Positions 20,831-31,688 of a DNA stretch of 64,000 bases are shown in pieces. How positions within the stretch are numbered: the stretch's first letter is position 1; every line of letters begins with the position of its first letter. Below the pieces are notes generated by a model. The model made no database searches, was not told where the DNA came from, and saw only the letters and a list, made by a program, of their open reading frames with translations. Origin of the DNA: Epinephelus fuscoguttatus (lineage: Eukaryota; Chordata; Actinopteri; Perciformes; Serranidae); the NCBI RefSeq assembly GCF_011397635.1, contig NC_064770.1:2542640-2606639 (forward strand). Direction: 5' to 3'. A program made the position numbers and the translations under genes.

Positions 20831-22921
20831 TGATGAAGCAGAATTCAGGGCCTGGTGGGTCCCGACCTCGTCTTCAACTTTTAGACTACTTTTGCTCTTG
20901 TCCAGTGCTGGACTGGCCATTGAGCATACCGGGCATTTGCCCGGTGGGCTGATGGTAATTTTGGGCTGGGCCGTTTTTTTTTTTTTAGTCATGTCATGAT
21001 ACCTATTGGTACACAAAACTGGTAGATCGGCCCATTAGTCATGATTGATTCTGGGCTGGACCAATTACAGCCGATGGCCGATGCCCCCTCCCACTTGAGC
21101 CTCGGCTGCCAGTCAATCAATCATATATAGAGAGAGAGGAGATTGACAAAATTGAGAAGAAACTCAAAGGAGGTGTGGAAAAAATAAGAAAAAGAGACAA
21201 GCCCTTTAGGAAGATGCTGCCAAATGTGTTAAAATAACACAGATGTTTGCTGGCTATGACGGAGCTTCTTCAGCGGCAGCATCAGTGACCGCACCCGCAC
21301 TGGCATCCAAAGCAGCCGCAGCAGGTAATGATAGCGGAGGTGGCCGTCAGCAGGTGGATGAGGCGAAGGGGAGGCAGGAGGAGGAGGAGACCCGTGGCCG
21401 CCGCATTATATGACGACGGCACAGTTGGTGCGACTGGAGGGGAATTTGAACTTCAGGTAAGAAGTAATGAACAGCAGTCTACCTGGGTCAGATATGAATC
21501 AAGTTTGGTTGATAGTTTATTTTCGTTGTGCTTGCTAACTCTTAACACAGCATAGTTATGAGTAGGCCATTTAACAATTTATCTGGCTGTTGAGCAGCAT
21601 GACGGGGTTTCTCTACTGCTGGGCTGTTTCTATGATGTTATACTAGTGATGGTGATCTTAGTGCTTCAGTAACTTTTTATTTTATTCATTTAGTTAAGTA
21701 TAGTCTTTATTAGTTAGGTAGTAAAATATTTCAATGTCTATTAATTGATATAAGTGCACTATGCAGTAATTCTTTACTCTGAAACAGCTAAAGCTCAACA
21801 GAGCAAAAATATTCATGTAAAACCAAATGATTAGGCTAGTATTCATCATAAACCCACTTGCAAATATAATTTAGATTGAATCAAATGAGATGTGATGCTG
21901 CTCATTAACATAAAAGTGGCTTGGAGTTAAAAGTAACTACTTAAATGTATTTGTCTTTTATACATAAATATCCTCTTTATTCTAGATATGTTGTGTTTTT
22001 ATCTTATTGTTTTTTTTTACTGACATGTAACAGCAAACTCTTGTGGACAATAATTACCTGTATTTTGTTTTATTGTGGGCATGTTTCCATTCAATTTAAA
22101 ATATCCCTTCACTTTTTAAAGGTTGCCATGTTTGGGGAAGTATTATGTGTTGCTGTGCTGTTTATTGATATGGTGAGTACATAGTCTATGAAAATATTAC
22201 TAAATCTGTCATTTATTAATTTTAATATTCATCAATGATCATGTCTCACCTCTGTTCCTCACTGTCCAATTTTCAGGATCCCATCATACGTTCATTGTTC
22301 AGGAGGTTCACTAGACCAAGCAGCCTTTTGGGTTCCTTTAAGTAAGTACTGTATAGAATAATGGGACTGGGAGGATGGTGTAGGTTTAAATTTATTAGAC
22401 CAGTACATGTACACCAACAAGACAGTGTACAAGTGGTGTCACAAGAAAGTTTTGTGTGTATTCATTCATAGGCTTCATTGTCTTTCCATCAATACCTGGT
22501 GGGCTGGACTAGGCTCAAAATGCCGGGGTCGATTTTTTGTCCCAGTCCAGCCCTGCTCTTGTCCAAAAATAAGTATCTTTAAAACCAAATTCTCAGCAGT
22601 CAAGTAATCACTGGAGACATGTAGAATCGAGTGCAACTGAGTTTAATGTGTTCGCAGTCAACAACACATACAACTCAATGAGTCAAGCTCTGGAGCAGGA
22701 CTGAAGTTTTGCTTTCTGTGTGCTCTCTTTTATGCTCTTCTCTTTAGTCCTTCCCACATAAGCCCGACCATAATGGTGTTATACATGGACATCAAATCCT
22801 ATCAGATCGAACATAAGGGTGTCATACATGCACATCAAATGCTATCAGATCCTAGGTACTTTCCACTTTCGTCCTTGAACATCAGATACTATCAGATCCT
22901 GCATCCAATACAATACACCAA

Positions 22922-22978
<57 letters not shown>

Positions 22979-23112
22979 ACATTATGTGGATACTTGAAAC
23001 AATAAACCATGGTGTGACTGGTTATGATCAAGCAGAGTATACTGCCTGGACATGTATTTTTAAAGGTCAACTGATACTAAAGCATAAGACTAAACAGGTA
23101 CATTACACTACA
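20831..23112 (-). repeat. 3' LTR of ERV copy 2, interrupted by hAT
   Basis: Begins (minus strand) TGTAGTGTAATG at 23112 and ends TTCATCA at 20831. Without the 1653-bp hAT element and its duplicated 8 bp it is about 620 bp. Contains a (TG)n tract (22923-22977), repeated GATCTGATAGNATTTGATG-like units (22790-22900), and ACATTAAACTCAGTTGCA with the likely poly(A) signal. The hAT lies in the U5-side portion. Confidence 0.85.
20903..22555. mobile_element. non-autonomous hAT transposon, 1653 bp
   Basis: Perfect 8-bp target duplication CTCTTGTC at 20895-20902 and 22556-22563. Inverted ends CAGTGCTGGACTGG (left) and CAGGGCTGGACTGG (right, read inward). A weak remnant of a transposase N terminus may be present on the plus strand at 21140-21440 (DKIEKKLKGGVEKIRKRDK, then an Ala/Ser-rich stretch); no catalytic domain is left. 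The rest is AT-rich. Confidence 0.9.
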
Positions 23113-23267
23113 TTCCCCCCTTTGGGGCTAACAAGTCCCACTACATGGTGGGGGAGAAGATATATATTCCCCCCTCTGGGACTGAAAAGTCCCATTCTAC
23201 ATTCTACATTCTACACAAAGTCAGCAAGCTAGCAGAGGAAAAATATATATTCCCTCCTCTGGGACTG
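23113..23267 (-). promoter_or_regulatory. hairpin plus purine-tract units before the 3' LTR, copy 2
   Basis: On the minus strand three units like those of copy 1: one adjoining the LTR (purine run at 23113-23124), one at about 23159-23197 and one at about 23238-23275 whose hairpin is split by the L2-like LINE and resumes at 24432. A TTCTACA-type triplet repeat (23193-23213) lies between units. Their conservation in two copies supports a function in plus-strand priming. Confidence 0.65.
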
Positions 23268-23272
23268 CAAAG

Positions 23273-23274
<2 letters not shown>

Positions 23275-23313
<39 letters not shown>

Positions 23314-23518
23314 TTTATTTATACAGCCCAAATATCACAAATCACAATTTGCCTCACAGGGCTTTACAGCATATGACATCCCTCTGTCCTTATGACCCTC
23401 GCAGCGGATAAGGAAAAAATCTCCAAAAAAAAACCTTTAATGGGGGGGGGGGGGGCGGTAGAAACCTCAGGAAGAACAGATCAGCATAACAAATTAACAG
23501 TAATCCACATGACACAAT

Positions 23519-23566
<48 letters not shown>

Positions 23567-24431
23567 GGTAATGACAGTAGCTTACAACAACATTGTTGAA
23601 AGTAATAATATTATAGTTATAGTTCTGGCTACTGTGGTACAATATGTTGAAAATATGTATTGATATCTGGCAGTATACATGTGTGACAATAGTCATATGT
23701 GTATAATAACAGTAGGAGTATGACTAATGACTAATGATGGCAGCAGCAGCAGAGGCATCTGGCAGGATCACGGCAGGACCACGGCAGCAGCACAACCACA
23801 CACGTCATGCTGTCCAGGCACCGTTGCAATATGAGTTAATCTGAGAGACAGTGGAGCACAAAGGCTCCGGAGAAGAAGCCGAGTTAGTGACATCCAGAAT
23901 GGCCGAGTTAGCAAGATGCAGTAATAGAATACGAGAGAGAGAGAGAGAGAGAAGGTGCCCGGTGTATTATAGGGGGGTCCTCCGGCAGACTAGGCCTAAG
24001 TCAGCCTAACTAGGGGCTGGTACAGGGCAAGCCTGAGCCAGCCCTAACTATAAGCTTTATCAAAGAGGAAAGTCTTAAGTCTAGTCTTAAATGTGGAGAC
24101 AGTGTCTGCCTCCCGGACTGTAACAGGAAGATGATTCCACAGGAGAGGAGCCTGATAGCTGAAGGCTCTGGCTCCTGATCTACTTTTGGAGGCTTTAGGG
24201 ACCACGAGTAACCCTGTGTTCTCAGAGCGCAGTGTTCTGGTGGGATTTTACAATTCTGGATTTTACAGGGAGCCAGTGCAGAGAAGCTAAAACAGGAGAA
24301 ATATGATCACGTTTCTTAGTTCCTGTTAGTACACGTACTGCTGCATTCTGAATTAGCTGGAGAGTTTTTAAGGACTTACTAGAGCTACCTGATAATAGAG
24401 AGTTACAGTAATCCAGCCTAGAGGTAACAAA
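23275..24431 (-). mobile_element. 5'-truncated L2/CR1-like LINE
   Basis: 7-bp target duplication CAAAGTC (23268-23274, 24432-24438). The 3' tail is (ATTG)n on the minus strand, seen as (CAAT)n at 23275-23311. The coding end has [12 protein letters not shown] and [11 protein letters not shown] (24434-24240), nearly the same as the fuller copy at 55080-59241, with a deletion of about 90 bp near 24245. A (GA)n tract at 23521-23562 and a G14 run near 23442 are within the 3' untranslated part. Confidence 0.88.
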
Positions 24432-24990
24432 CAAAGTCCCATTCTACTCAAGCAGTTGGCTAGGCATCACACGTGATTCAACTCTACTGGTTATAATTTA
24501 TCTAGGCACGACAAGGGTAAGGCACACAATCAGTAGTGACACTATCACAGTGCTTGATCAGAAAATTACAAAGGTGAATAGTGCAACACATGAGATAATT
24601 CACAGTGGGATATATTAACACTCCAGTGTATTCATAGTGATATAACAATTATATGAGTAGGGCACTTCAGTGGCCCCGCAACTGTTGATATAGCACAGTC
24701 ACTGTTCAGGGGAGACATACGCCGATGTCCCGGCCATACGCTGACAACGGTAGGCTGCAACTTGGTCCTTCAGCAGCTCGATCTCATGCTCCAACTCTCG
24801 ATAGGTTGCCAGCTGCTTCTGCAGGTCACGGTTATCTCTCGTCAGGATGTTGAGCGCGCAGATTTACCTTCTCCTGTTGGTCCTGCTCGCACTGTGACTT
24901 CAGGGCCCAGTGTCTTTCTATCACCCAGGCCTTGTGGATGTCGTAGTATGTGGATGCGCAGTCCTGGGCGCAACTCCAGGGGGAGGCTAC

Positions 24991-25616
24991 TGTTAGGAGT
25001 GATAGGGGGATTATAGTTCCTCTTTTCTTTCCTTTTCCTTTTCCTTTCATTTACATTTTGGACTGGTTTCCGCTGAGAAATAAAGGTATGGTTGAGCTGT
25101 GTGTTTGTGGACGTCACATCATTGAGGTGCGCACGCACCCTCTGGAGTTAGTTAATGAGGTGACAAGATTCAGGTGTGTGAGAGCGGCAGAGGAAAATGT
25201 TTGCTTCCATGTCATGAGGAGTCCCGCCATTTTTGTTGAAAGTGCCGCTGAAGAGGACGACAGCTACACCCACCCAGCCAAGCCACAGACTTTGTGAGAG
25301 TGAAACCAGTTTATGTTTGTTTTCGGATCCATTTTAACTACAAAAAAACCTGAACTATTGGGAAGAGCCAGGACGGAGCTCGCTGCTCACTGGGAGCCGC
25401 GGCCAGAGCTGGCGGTGCCTGGACTGACTGACCAGCCTCTGAATGCAACTAGCCTGCGGACCTGGTAAGCTGGCCTACCTGTATTATTTCTCGTGCCTGG
25501 CAAACCAGTCCGCTGTTTCGTTCTTTCCTCCATTTGTTTCCTTCAATCACACTCCAGGTTAGGGCTAGCCTCTCATTTGAGCTGTTGACATCCTTAGACT
25601 TGACTAGTCCGTAACA
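24991..25616 (+). repeat. 5' LTR of the Gmr1-like element
   Basis: TGTTAGGAGTGATAGGGG to GTCCGTAACA, 626 bp, near-identical to the copy at 31062-31688. AATAAA at 25078-25083. Confidence 0.92.
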
Positions 25617-25621
25617 TAATG

Positions 25622-25639
25622 TGGGGGCTCGTCCGGGAT
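25622..25639 (+). promoter_or_regulatory. tRNA-Pro type primer-binding site
   Basis: TGGGGGCTCGTCCGGGAT, the complement of the 3' end of tRNA-Pro, five bases after the LTR end. Confidence 0.85.
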
Positions 25640-26249
25640 CCTATTCGAAGATTAATGTCTTAATGTTCGATAAAGCCTATTTAGCGATTATACTGTAGTC
25701 AGTGAGTTACATCCAAGCATTCTGTTTGCGAGAAGAAGCACAACGGAGTTGTATTCAGCTCGTTAAAAGCCATATGTTGCAAGGTTTAGCTGTAGGCCAC
25801 GGACACACGGCTACGGGCAGATAAGCTGCACGGTGTTAACTTCTCGCTTAAAACAGATGGTTGTGCATGTAAGCAATACTTAGTTAGCTAAAAGGAAAAA
25901 TGTTGTGTTGTGTGTGTGCCAAGGTTAAAACGGGGATATATCCTTACAGGATGATGATAGCATGTCGGTTGGCTGGTTAGCTGAAATTTCTATGCTAAAT
26001 TGTGGTTGGTGTTTTCTGGCGTGCTGTAAACAGTGTATCGGTTTGTGGCTGGTTTGTGAGTTACGTAAACCTTGTCATGAGCGCTGTTTGTGGCTTATGT
26101 TTGCATCTACCTCTGGTAAAAGTTACTTCTTATTTGCAGGTTATACGTTTTGTCGTTAAGGCTATTTTGCTAATAGTTACCTTAGAGGTAATTTTGTGAG
26201 AGGTTTGTCTCTTTTGATTAGCCTGTTTGGTGAGTAGTTAACGGTAACC

Positions 26250-29200
26250 ATGGCAACGTTCTCGGTAGAGGAGTTTTGCGGAAGTGATTTTGGGTGCAAT
26301 GAGTTGCGCAAGCTTAAGAAGGAAGATTTGATTGCAGTAGCTCAGTATTGTGAGGTGGATATCATCCCAGAGACAAAAAAGCCAGAGATTGTGGAAACCC
26401 TCATTTCGGTGTTACATCTGCACGATCCTATACAGGAGAGGGAGCGAGCAGAGAGGGAGAGAGAGAGAGCGGAGCGAGAGAAAGGGAGAGTAGCCCGCGA
26501 GAGAGAGGGGGAGCGGGTGTTTCAACTTGAGTTGGCAAAGGTGGCAGCAAGAGAGCAGGAGCATAAGCTAGAGCTAGCAAGATTGGCACTTGAGCAGGAG
26601 AAGCTTAAAGTGACCAATAATGCATTACAACATAAGCACGAAGCTCGTTTTGATATTTCCAGTTGTTTAAGACTCATGCCAAAATTTAATAATGATGATG
26701 TGGGTTCTTTTTTCGATTCTTTTGAGAAAATTGCCAAAGAGCTAGAATGGCCTGAGGATAAGTGGGCACTGCTCATTCAGAGTGTACTTGAGGGTAGAGC
26801 CCAGGAAGTGTATGCAGCGTTAGGTGTTTGCGATAGTAGAGACTATGAAGCTGTGAGGAAAGTGGTTCTGGCAGCTTATGAGGTGGTGCCTGAAGCCTAC
26901 CGACAGAAGTTTCGGTCTCTGCAACGAAAACCAAGTGAGACATTTCTTGATCTGGCTAGGCAACAGGAGGTTGTGTTTGATAGGTGGCTAACTAGTACAG
27001 ATACCCACACCTTTCAAGAGTTGAGACAGCTGATGCTGGTGGAACAGTTTAAAACTAGTTTACCCCGGCATATGGAAATACATGTAAACGAGTTGGGTGT
27101 GACTGAGTTAAGAAAAGCCGCTATGGCAGCGGATTCTTATGAGTTAACTCACAGAGAAGCGCCTTTAAAAGGAAAGTTAACCAGACAGGACAGGAGGCAG
27201 GCAGTAACTGACAGGCCCACAGAAGCTGTCATAATGAACTCTCCTTCCCCTTCCGTTCAGTCTCAAGGGCCAGGGAAAAGATATGAGAAGCCTTATTTCC
27301 CTCGAAATGATGTCATCTGCCACTATTGCAGAAAGCCTGGCCATATGAAGTCTAGTTGTCCCAGTCTTAAGAGGAAGAATGGAGATGGGAAAGTAGTGGG
27401 GTTGATTAACACGCAGACTCAGGTTGGTTCCTGTGAAGTAGATAGTTTGAATGCGTCCTCCTGCCCAGTAGCAAAGGGATATGAAGGTTTTGTATCCCAA
27501 GGGGCAGTGGCTGGTGCACCGGATGGTGAAATGGTCCCGATATCAATCTTGAGGGACACAGGGGCCAACCAGTCCCTACTGGCTCGAGGTGTCATAGATT
27601 TACCATCTGCCACCTATTTAAAAGCCTCTACCCCAGTGAAGGGTGTGGGAGGTGGTTTTATTAGTGCTCCTTTACATAGGGTGTTTCTGGCATCTAATAT
27701 TGTAAATGGGCCGGTAGTTGTGGCCGTTGTCCCCTCTTTGCCGATTGATGGAGTCGCCTTTGTGCTGGGAAATGACTTGGCTGGTAGGCGTGTTTGTGTG
27801 ACACCGGTAGTGAGTGAAGAACCTTGTGAGGTCTCTGAGACCATGGTCCTGGAAAGGGAACACCCTGAAGTGTTTACTGCATGTGTGGTGACACGGGCTC
27901 AGACCCTTGCAGCGGAAAAGGGAAATTCCAGCGAGCGGGATGAACTGTCTGTTGACTTGGCTGATACCTTTTTTGCTAGGCTAGCTGAGGGGTCTCCCTG
28001 CTCCCAGTTTTCTCGGGAAGCCCTTATATCAGAGCAAGAAAAGGATCCGTCTGTTGCTCCGTTAAGACAGGCAGCTGCTAGTGCTGAGGACCTGAAAGAC
28101 GTAGCTGAAGGTTTCTTTCTCCAAGATGGAGTCTTGTTGAGAAAATGGCGGCCTCGGGATCGCCCTGCGGATGAGTCGTGGACTGTTATGACTCAAATTG
28201 TGCTGCCTGAAAGTTTCAGAAGGGAAGTGCTGCATTTAGCACATGAAGTGTCCATGGCTGGTCATTTGGGCATCCGGAAAACCCAAGAGAAAATTAGTAG
28301 ACATTTCTACTGGCCTAAGATGCACAAGGATGTGGTTTCGTACTGCCGTAGCTGTCATGCTTGTCAGGTTGTGGGTAAGCCCAACCAGACAATTCCAGTT
28401 GCTCCTCTCTGCCCTCTACCTGTAATGGAGGAACCCTTCTCTAGAGTACTGCTTGATTGTGTTGGCCCTCTGCCAAAAACCAAGAAAGGGAATGAGTATC
28501 TCCTGACCATTATGGATGTTTCCACCAGATTTCCGGAGGCTGTGCCATTGAGATCTATTAAGACCAAGGTCATAGTGGAAGCTCTGCTCCATTTCTTTTC
28601 TAGGGTAGGTTTACCACTAGAGGTCCAACATGATCATGGGTCTAACTTCACCTCTGGAGTCTTCCAGGAAGTGATGCATGAGCTTGGGGTTAAACAAATT
28701 ATGTCATCTGCCTATCATCCCCAGTCCCAAGGTGCAATCGAGAGGTACCATCAGACTTTGAAGTCTATGATTAAGACTTATTGTGTTGGTTACTCTAATG
28801 ACTGGGATGTGGCTATGCCATTTCTATTGTTTGCTATCAGAGACTCTGTGAATGAGGCTACAGGTTTTAGACCCTTTGAGTTGGTTTACGGACATCAAGT
28901 GAGAGGGCCATTGAAGATGGTGAAAGAACAGCTGTTGCAGTCAGCTTTGCAGACAGAAGCGCCAAGTGGGGTTCTGCAGTATGTGGCATCCTTTAAGGAC
29001 CGACTGCATACGGCATGTGATTTGGCCAGGAGTAATTTGGAAGCAGCTAAGGGAAAGATGAAGGCTCAGTATGACAGGAAGGCGGTGAAGCGTACCTTTA
29101 ATGCAGGAGACCAGGTTTTAGTTCTGTTGCCCATGGGTGGAGACAAGCTGGGGGTGAAATTTTATGGACCCTATAAGGTGGCCAAGAAAGTGGGTGATTG

Positions 29201-30803
29201 CAACTATGTCATTGAGACACCCGATCGGAGGCAGAAGTCACGACTATGTCACGTCAATCTTGTGAAGCCGTATTTTGCTCGTGATGCTTCATCTATTGTG
29301 TGTGTAACATCTCAGGTTGCTGTGGAAGGGGAGGAGAGTGAAGATGATGAGTTTGGGTCAGTTGAGCCAGTTACTGCTAGGCTTAAGAACTCCAGCGCCC
29401 TAGCCAATCTCAGAGATTCACTGAGTCATCTCACCACAGAGCAAAGAGAGGATGTATTGCATCTTGTGGACCAGTTTAGTCCCTTGTTTAAAGATACCCC
29501 TGGCTTGACAAACTTAATAACCCATGACGTAGACACTGGCGAGGCAACCCCCATTAAACAACATCCGTACCGGATTAACCCCCAAAAATGGGCTCAGGTG
29601 AAACCGGAGTTGCTTTATATGGAAGAAATCGGTGTGATTGAACAAGGCTTAAGTGAATGGAGTTCTCCCTTAGTTCCTGTTCCCAAGCCCGATTTAACTG
29701 TGCGGCCTTGCATCGATTACCGAAAGGTAAATAACGTGACTAAAACGGATGCATATCCTATACCCAGGCTGGAGGACTGTATTGATAAGATCGGAAATGC
29801 ACAGTATGTGTCAAAATTTGACCTGTTAAAGGGCTACTGGCAGGTGCCGCTAACAGATAGAGCAAAAGATGTGTCTGCGTTTATGACGCCAGAGTGTTTG
29901 TATCGCTGTCAGGTTCTTCCTTTTGGCATGAAGAATGCGCCTGCAACCTTTCAGAGATTAATGAATTTGGTAACCGCTGGTTTGCAGAACACAGTAACAT
30001 ATTTAGATGATGTGGTTTGCTATAGTTCTTCGTGGTCTGATCACATGACACATATGAAACAGCTGTTTGAGCGTCTGAGGCAAGCGGGGTTGGTGATCAA
30101 CTTGCCCAAATGTGAGATTGGAAAGGGGCAGGTTACATACCTGGGGCACCAGGTAGGCCAAGGTTCTGTGAGACCAAGGACTGCCAAGGTACAGGCCATT
30201 TTAGACCTGCCTGTTCCAAAAACAAAACGCCAACTAATGCGCCTGTTGGGCATGTGCGGCTTCTACAGACGGTTTGTTCCCAATTTTGCAGCTGTGACCA
30301 CACCACTAACAAATCTGTTGAAAAAGGGAGTAAAGTTTAGGTGGTCCGCAGATTGTCAGAAAGCTCTGGAAATGGTTAAAGCCATCCTAGCCAGTGAACC
30401 AGTGCTGGTTGCTCCAGACTTCACACTCCCATTCAAGCTTGCAGTGGACGCGTGTGATGTGGGAGTGGGGGCGGTGTTATTACAGACTGATGTGTCAGGA
30501 GTAGATCGGCCTGTTGCATACTTCTCAAAGAAACTGAACCGCCATCAGAAGCGATATTCTACCATTGAAAAGGAGGCCCTGGCTCTGGTCCTGGCAGTCC
30601 AACACTTTGAGGTTTATGTTTCTAGTGCTGGAGGTGATCTGGTGGTCCTCACTGATCACAACCCACTTACATTTATGTCAAAGTTTAAAACATCCAGTCA
30701 GAGAGTGTTCCGGTGGAGTCTTATTTTGCAGCCCTATAACCTGACGGTTGTGCATTTGCCAGGCAAAGAAAATGTTATTGCCGACACGCTGTCAAGGGGA
30801 TGA
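26250..30803 (+). CDS. gag-pol: Gmr1-like gag-pol polyprotein, 1517 aa, intact
   Basis: The ATG at 26250 is in strong context (accATGG); TGA ends the frame at 30803. Residues ~65-130 are a Glu/Arg-rich coiled coil, followed by a capsid-like gag region. A CCHC knuckle CHYCRKPGHMKSSC is at 357-370. The protease motif RDTGAN has its Asp at 436. Integrase comes next: His665 and His672, CRSCHAC at 699-705, catalytic Asp736, Asp795 and Glu831 (35 residues between the last two), and a GPY/F module at 973. RT follows, with YLDD at 1251-1254, then RNase H with Asp1400, Glu1440/1442 and Asp1469. All key residues are present, so the polyprotein could be active. A single frame for gag and pol implies processing by its own protease without frameshift. 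Confidence 0.95.
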   Translation: MATFSVEEFCGSDFGCNELRKLKKEDLIAVAQYCEVDIIPETKKPEIVETLISVLHLHDPIQERERAERERERAEREKGRVAREREGERVFQLELAKVAAREQEHKLELARLALEQEKLKVTNNALQHKHEARFDISSCLRLMPKFNNDDVGSFFDSFEKIAKELEWPEDKWALLIQSVLEGRAQEVYAALGVCDSRDYEAVRKVVLAAYEVVPEAYRQKFRSLQRKPSETFLDLARQQEVVFDRWLTSTDTHTFQELRQLMLVEQFKTSLPRHMEIHVNELGVTELRKAAMAADSYELTHREAPLKGKLTRQDRRQAVTDRPTEAVIMNSPSPSVQSQGPGKRYEKPYFPRNDVICHYCRKPGHMKSSCPSLKRKNGDGKVVGLINTQTQVGSCEVDSLNASSCPVAKGYEGFVSQGAVAGAPDGEMVPISILRDTGANQSLLARGVIDLPSATYLKASTPVKGVGGGFISAPLHRVFLASNIVNGPVVVAVVPSLPIDGVAFVLGNDLAGRRVCVTPVVSEEPCEVSETMVLEREHPEVFTACVVTRAQTLAAEKGNSSERDELSVDLADTFFARLAEGSPCSQFSREALISEQEKDPSVAPLRQAAASAEDLKDVAEGFFLQDGVLLRKWRPRDRPADESWTVMTQIVLPESFRREVLHLAHEVSMAGHLGIRKTQEKISRHFYWPKMHKDVVSYCRSCHACQVVGKPNQTIPVAPLCPLPVMEEPFSRVLLDCVGPLPKTKKGNEYLLTIMDVSTRFPEAVPLRSIKTKVIVEALLHFFSRVGLPLEVQHDHGSNFTSGVFQEVMHELGVKQIMSSAYHPQSQGAIERYHQTLKSMIKTYCVGYSNDWDVAMPFLLFAIRDSVNEATGFRPFELVYGHQVRGPLKMVKEQLLQSALQTEAPSGVLQYVASFKDRLHTACDLARSNLEAAKGKMKAQYDRKAVKRTFNAGDQVLVLLPMGGDKLGVKFYGPYKVAKKVGDCNYVIETPDRRQKSRLCHVNLVKPYFARDASSIVCVTSQVAVEGEESEDDEFGSVEPVTARLKNSSALANLRDSLSHLTTEQREDVLHLVDQFSPLFKDTPGLTNLITHDVDTGEATPIKQHPYRINPQKWAQVKPELLYMEEIGVIEQGLSEWSSPLVPVPKPDLTVRPCIDYRKVNNVTKTDAYPIPRLEDCIDKIGNAQYVSKFDLLKGYWQVPLTDRAKDVSAFMTPECLYRCQVLPFGMKNAPATFQRLMNLVTAGLQNTVTYLDDVVCYSSSWSDHMTHMKQLFERLRQAGLVINLPKCEIGKGQVTYLGHQVGQGSVRPRTAKVQAILDLPVPKTKRQLMRLLGMCGFYRRFVPNFAAVTTPLTNLLKKGVKFRWSADCQKALEMVKAILASEPVLVAPDFTLPFKLAVDACDVGVGAVLLQTDVSGVDRPVAYFSKKLNRHQKRYSTIEKEALALVLAVQHFEVYVSSAGGDLVVLTDHNPLTFMSKFKTSSQRVFRWSLILQPYNLTVVHLPGKENVIADTLSRG

Positions 30804-31061
30804 ACCTGGATTGTGCTTGGGGACAAGTTGGAGTGCATTGTTGGTGTACAGAAATAAATGGAGTCAAAAGACTGATTAGATCATATTTGCATAATCGTTC
30901 AAATTGTCAGTCATGACTCATGACATGTTATTAAGAGGACGTTTATATTGTTGTTTTTTTAAGAAAGGAGAAAATAATATAAAAATGATAAAAACAAAAA
31001 GAAAAAAAAACAAATAGGTTGGATCCAGATGTGTTTTTTTTTTGTTGGAAGGGGGGAGGAA

Positions 31062-31688
31062 TGTTAGGAGTGATAGGGGGATTATAGTTCCTCTTTTCTT
31101 TCCTTTTCCTTTTCCTTTCATTTACGTTTTGGACTGGTTTCCGCTGAGAAATAAAGGTATGGTTGAGCTGTGTGTTTGTGGACGTCACATCATTGAGGTG
31201 CGCACGCACCCTCTGGAGTTAGTTAATGAGGTGACAAGATTCAGGTGTGTGAGAGCGGCAGAGGAAAATGTTTGCTTCCATGTCATGAGGAGTCCCGCCA
31301 TTTTTGTTGAAAGTGCCGCTGAAGAGGACGACAGCTACACCCACCCAGCCAAGCCACAGACTTTGTGAGAGCGAAACCAGTTTATGTTTGTTTTCAGATC
31401 CATTTTAACTACAAAAAAAACCTGAACTATTGGGAAGAGCCAGGACGGAGCTCGCTGCTCACCGGGAGCCGCGGCCAGAGCTGGCAGTGCCTGGACTGAC
31501 TGACCAGCCTCTGAATGCAACTAGCCTGCGGACCTGGTAAGCTGGCCTACCTGTATTATTTCTCGTGCCTGGCAAACCAGTCCGCTGTTTCGTTCTTTCC
31601 TCCATTTGTTTCCTTCAATCACACTCCAGGTTAGGGCTAGCCTCTCATTTGAGCTGTTGACATCCTTAGACTTGACTAGTCCGTAACA
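31062..31688 (+). repeat. 3' LTR of the Gmr1-like element
   Basis: 627 bp from TGTTAGGAG to CGTAACA, preceded by the purine tract and followed by the duplicated CTAC. AATAAA at 31150-31155. Confidence 0.92.

Larger units (their letters stand above)
24991..31688 (+). mobile_element. Gmr1-like Ty3/gypsy retrotransposon, complete
   Basis: Two LTRs (626 and 627 bp) flank one long gag-pol frame. Target duplication CTAC at 24987-24990 and 31689-31692. tRNA-Pro type primer site at 25622-25639 and purine tract GGAAGGGGGGAGGAA at 31047-31061. The LTRs differ, by my reading, at five transitions and one A-run length, so the insertion is recent. Integrase lies before RT, which is the Gmr1 group's copia-like order on a gypsy-type RT. 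Possibly still mobile. It interrupts the accessory gene of ERV copy 2. Confidence 0.93.

Noticed and set aside
23275..23311. Short regular repeats as CRISPR-like array
   Set aside because: A CAAT tetranucleotide tail of a LINE; no spacers, eukaryotic context.
26250..30803. Domesticated host gene derived from an LTR element
   Set aside because: Complete LTRs, primer site, purine tract and target duplication show an ordinary recent insertion.
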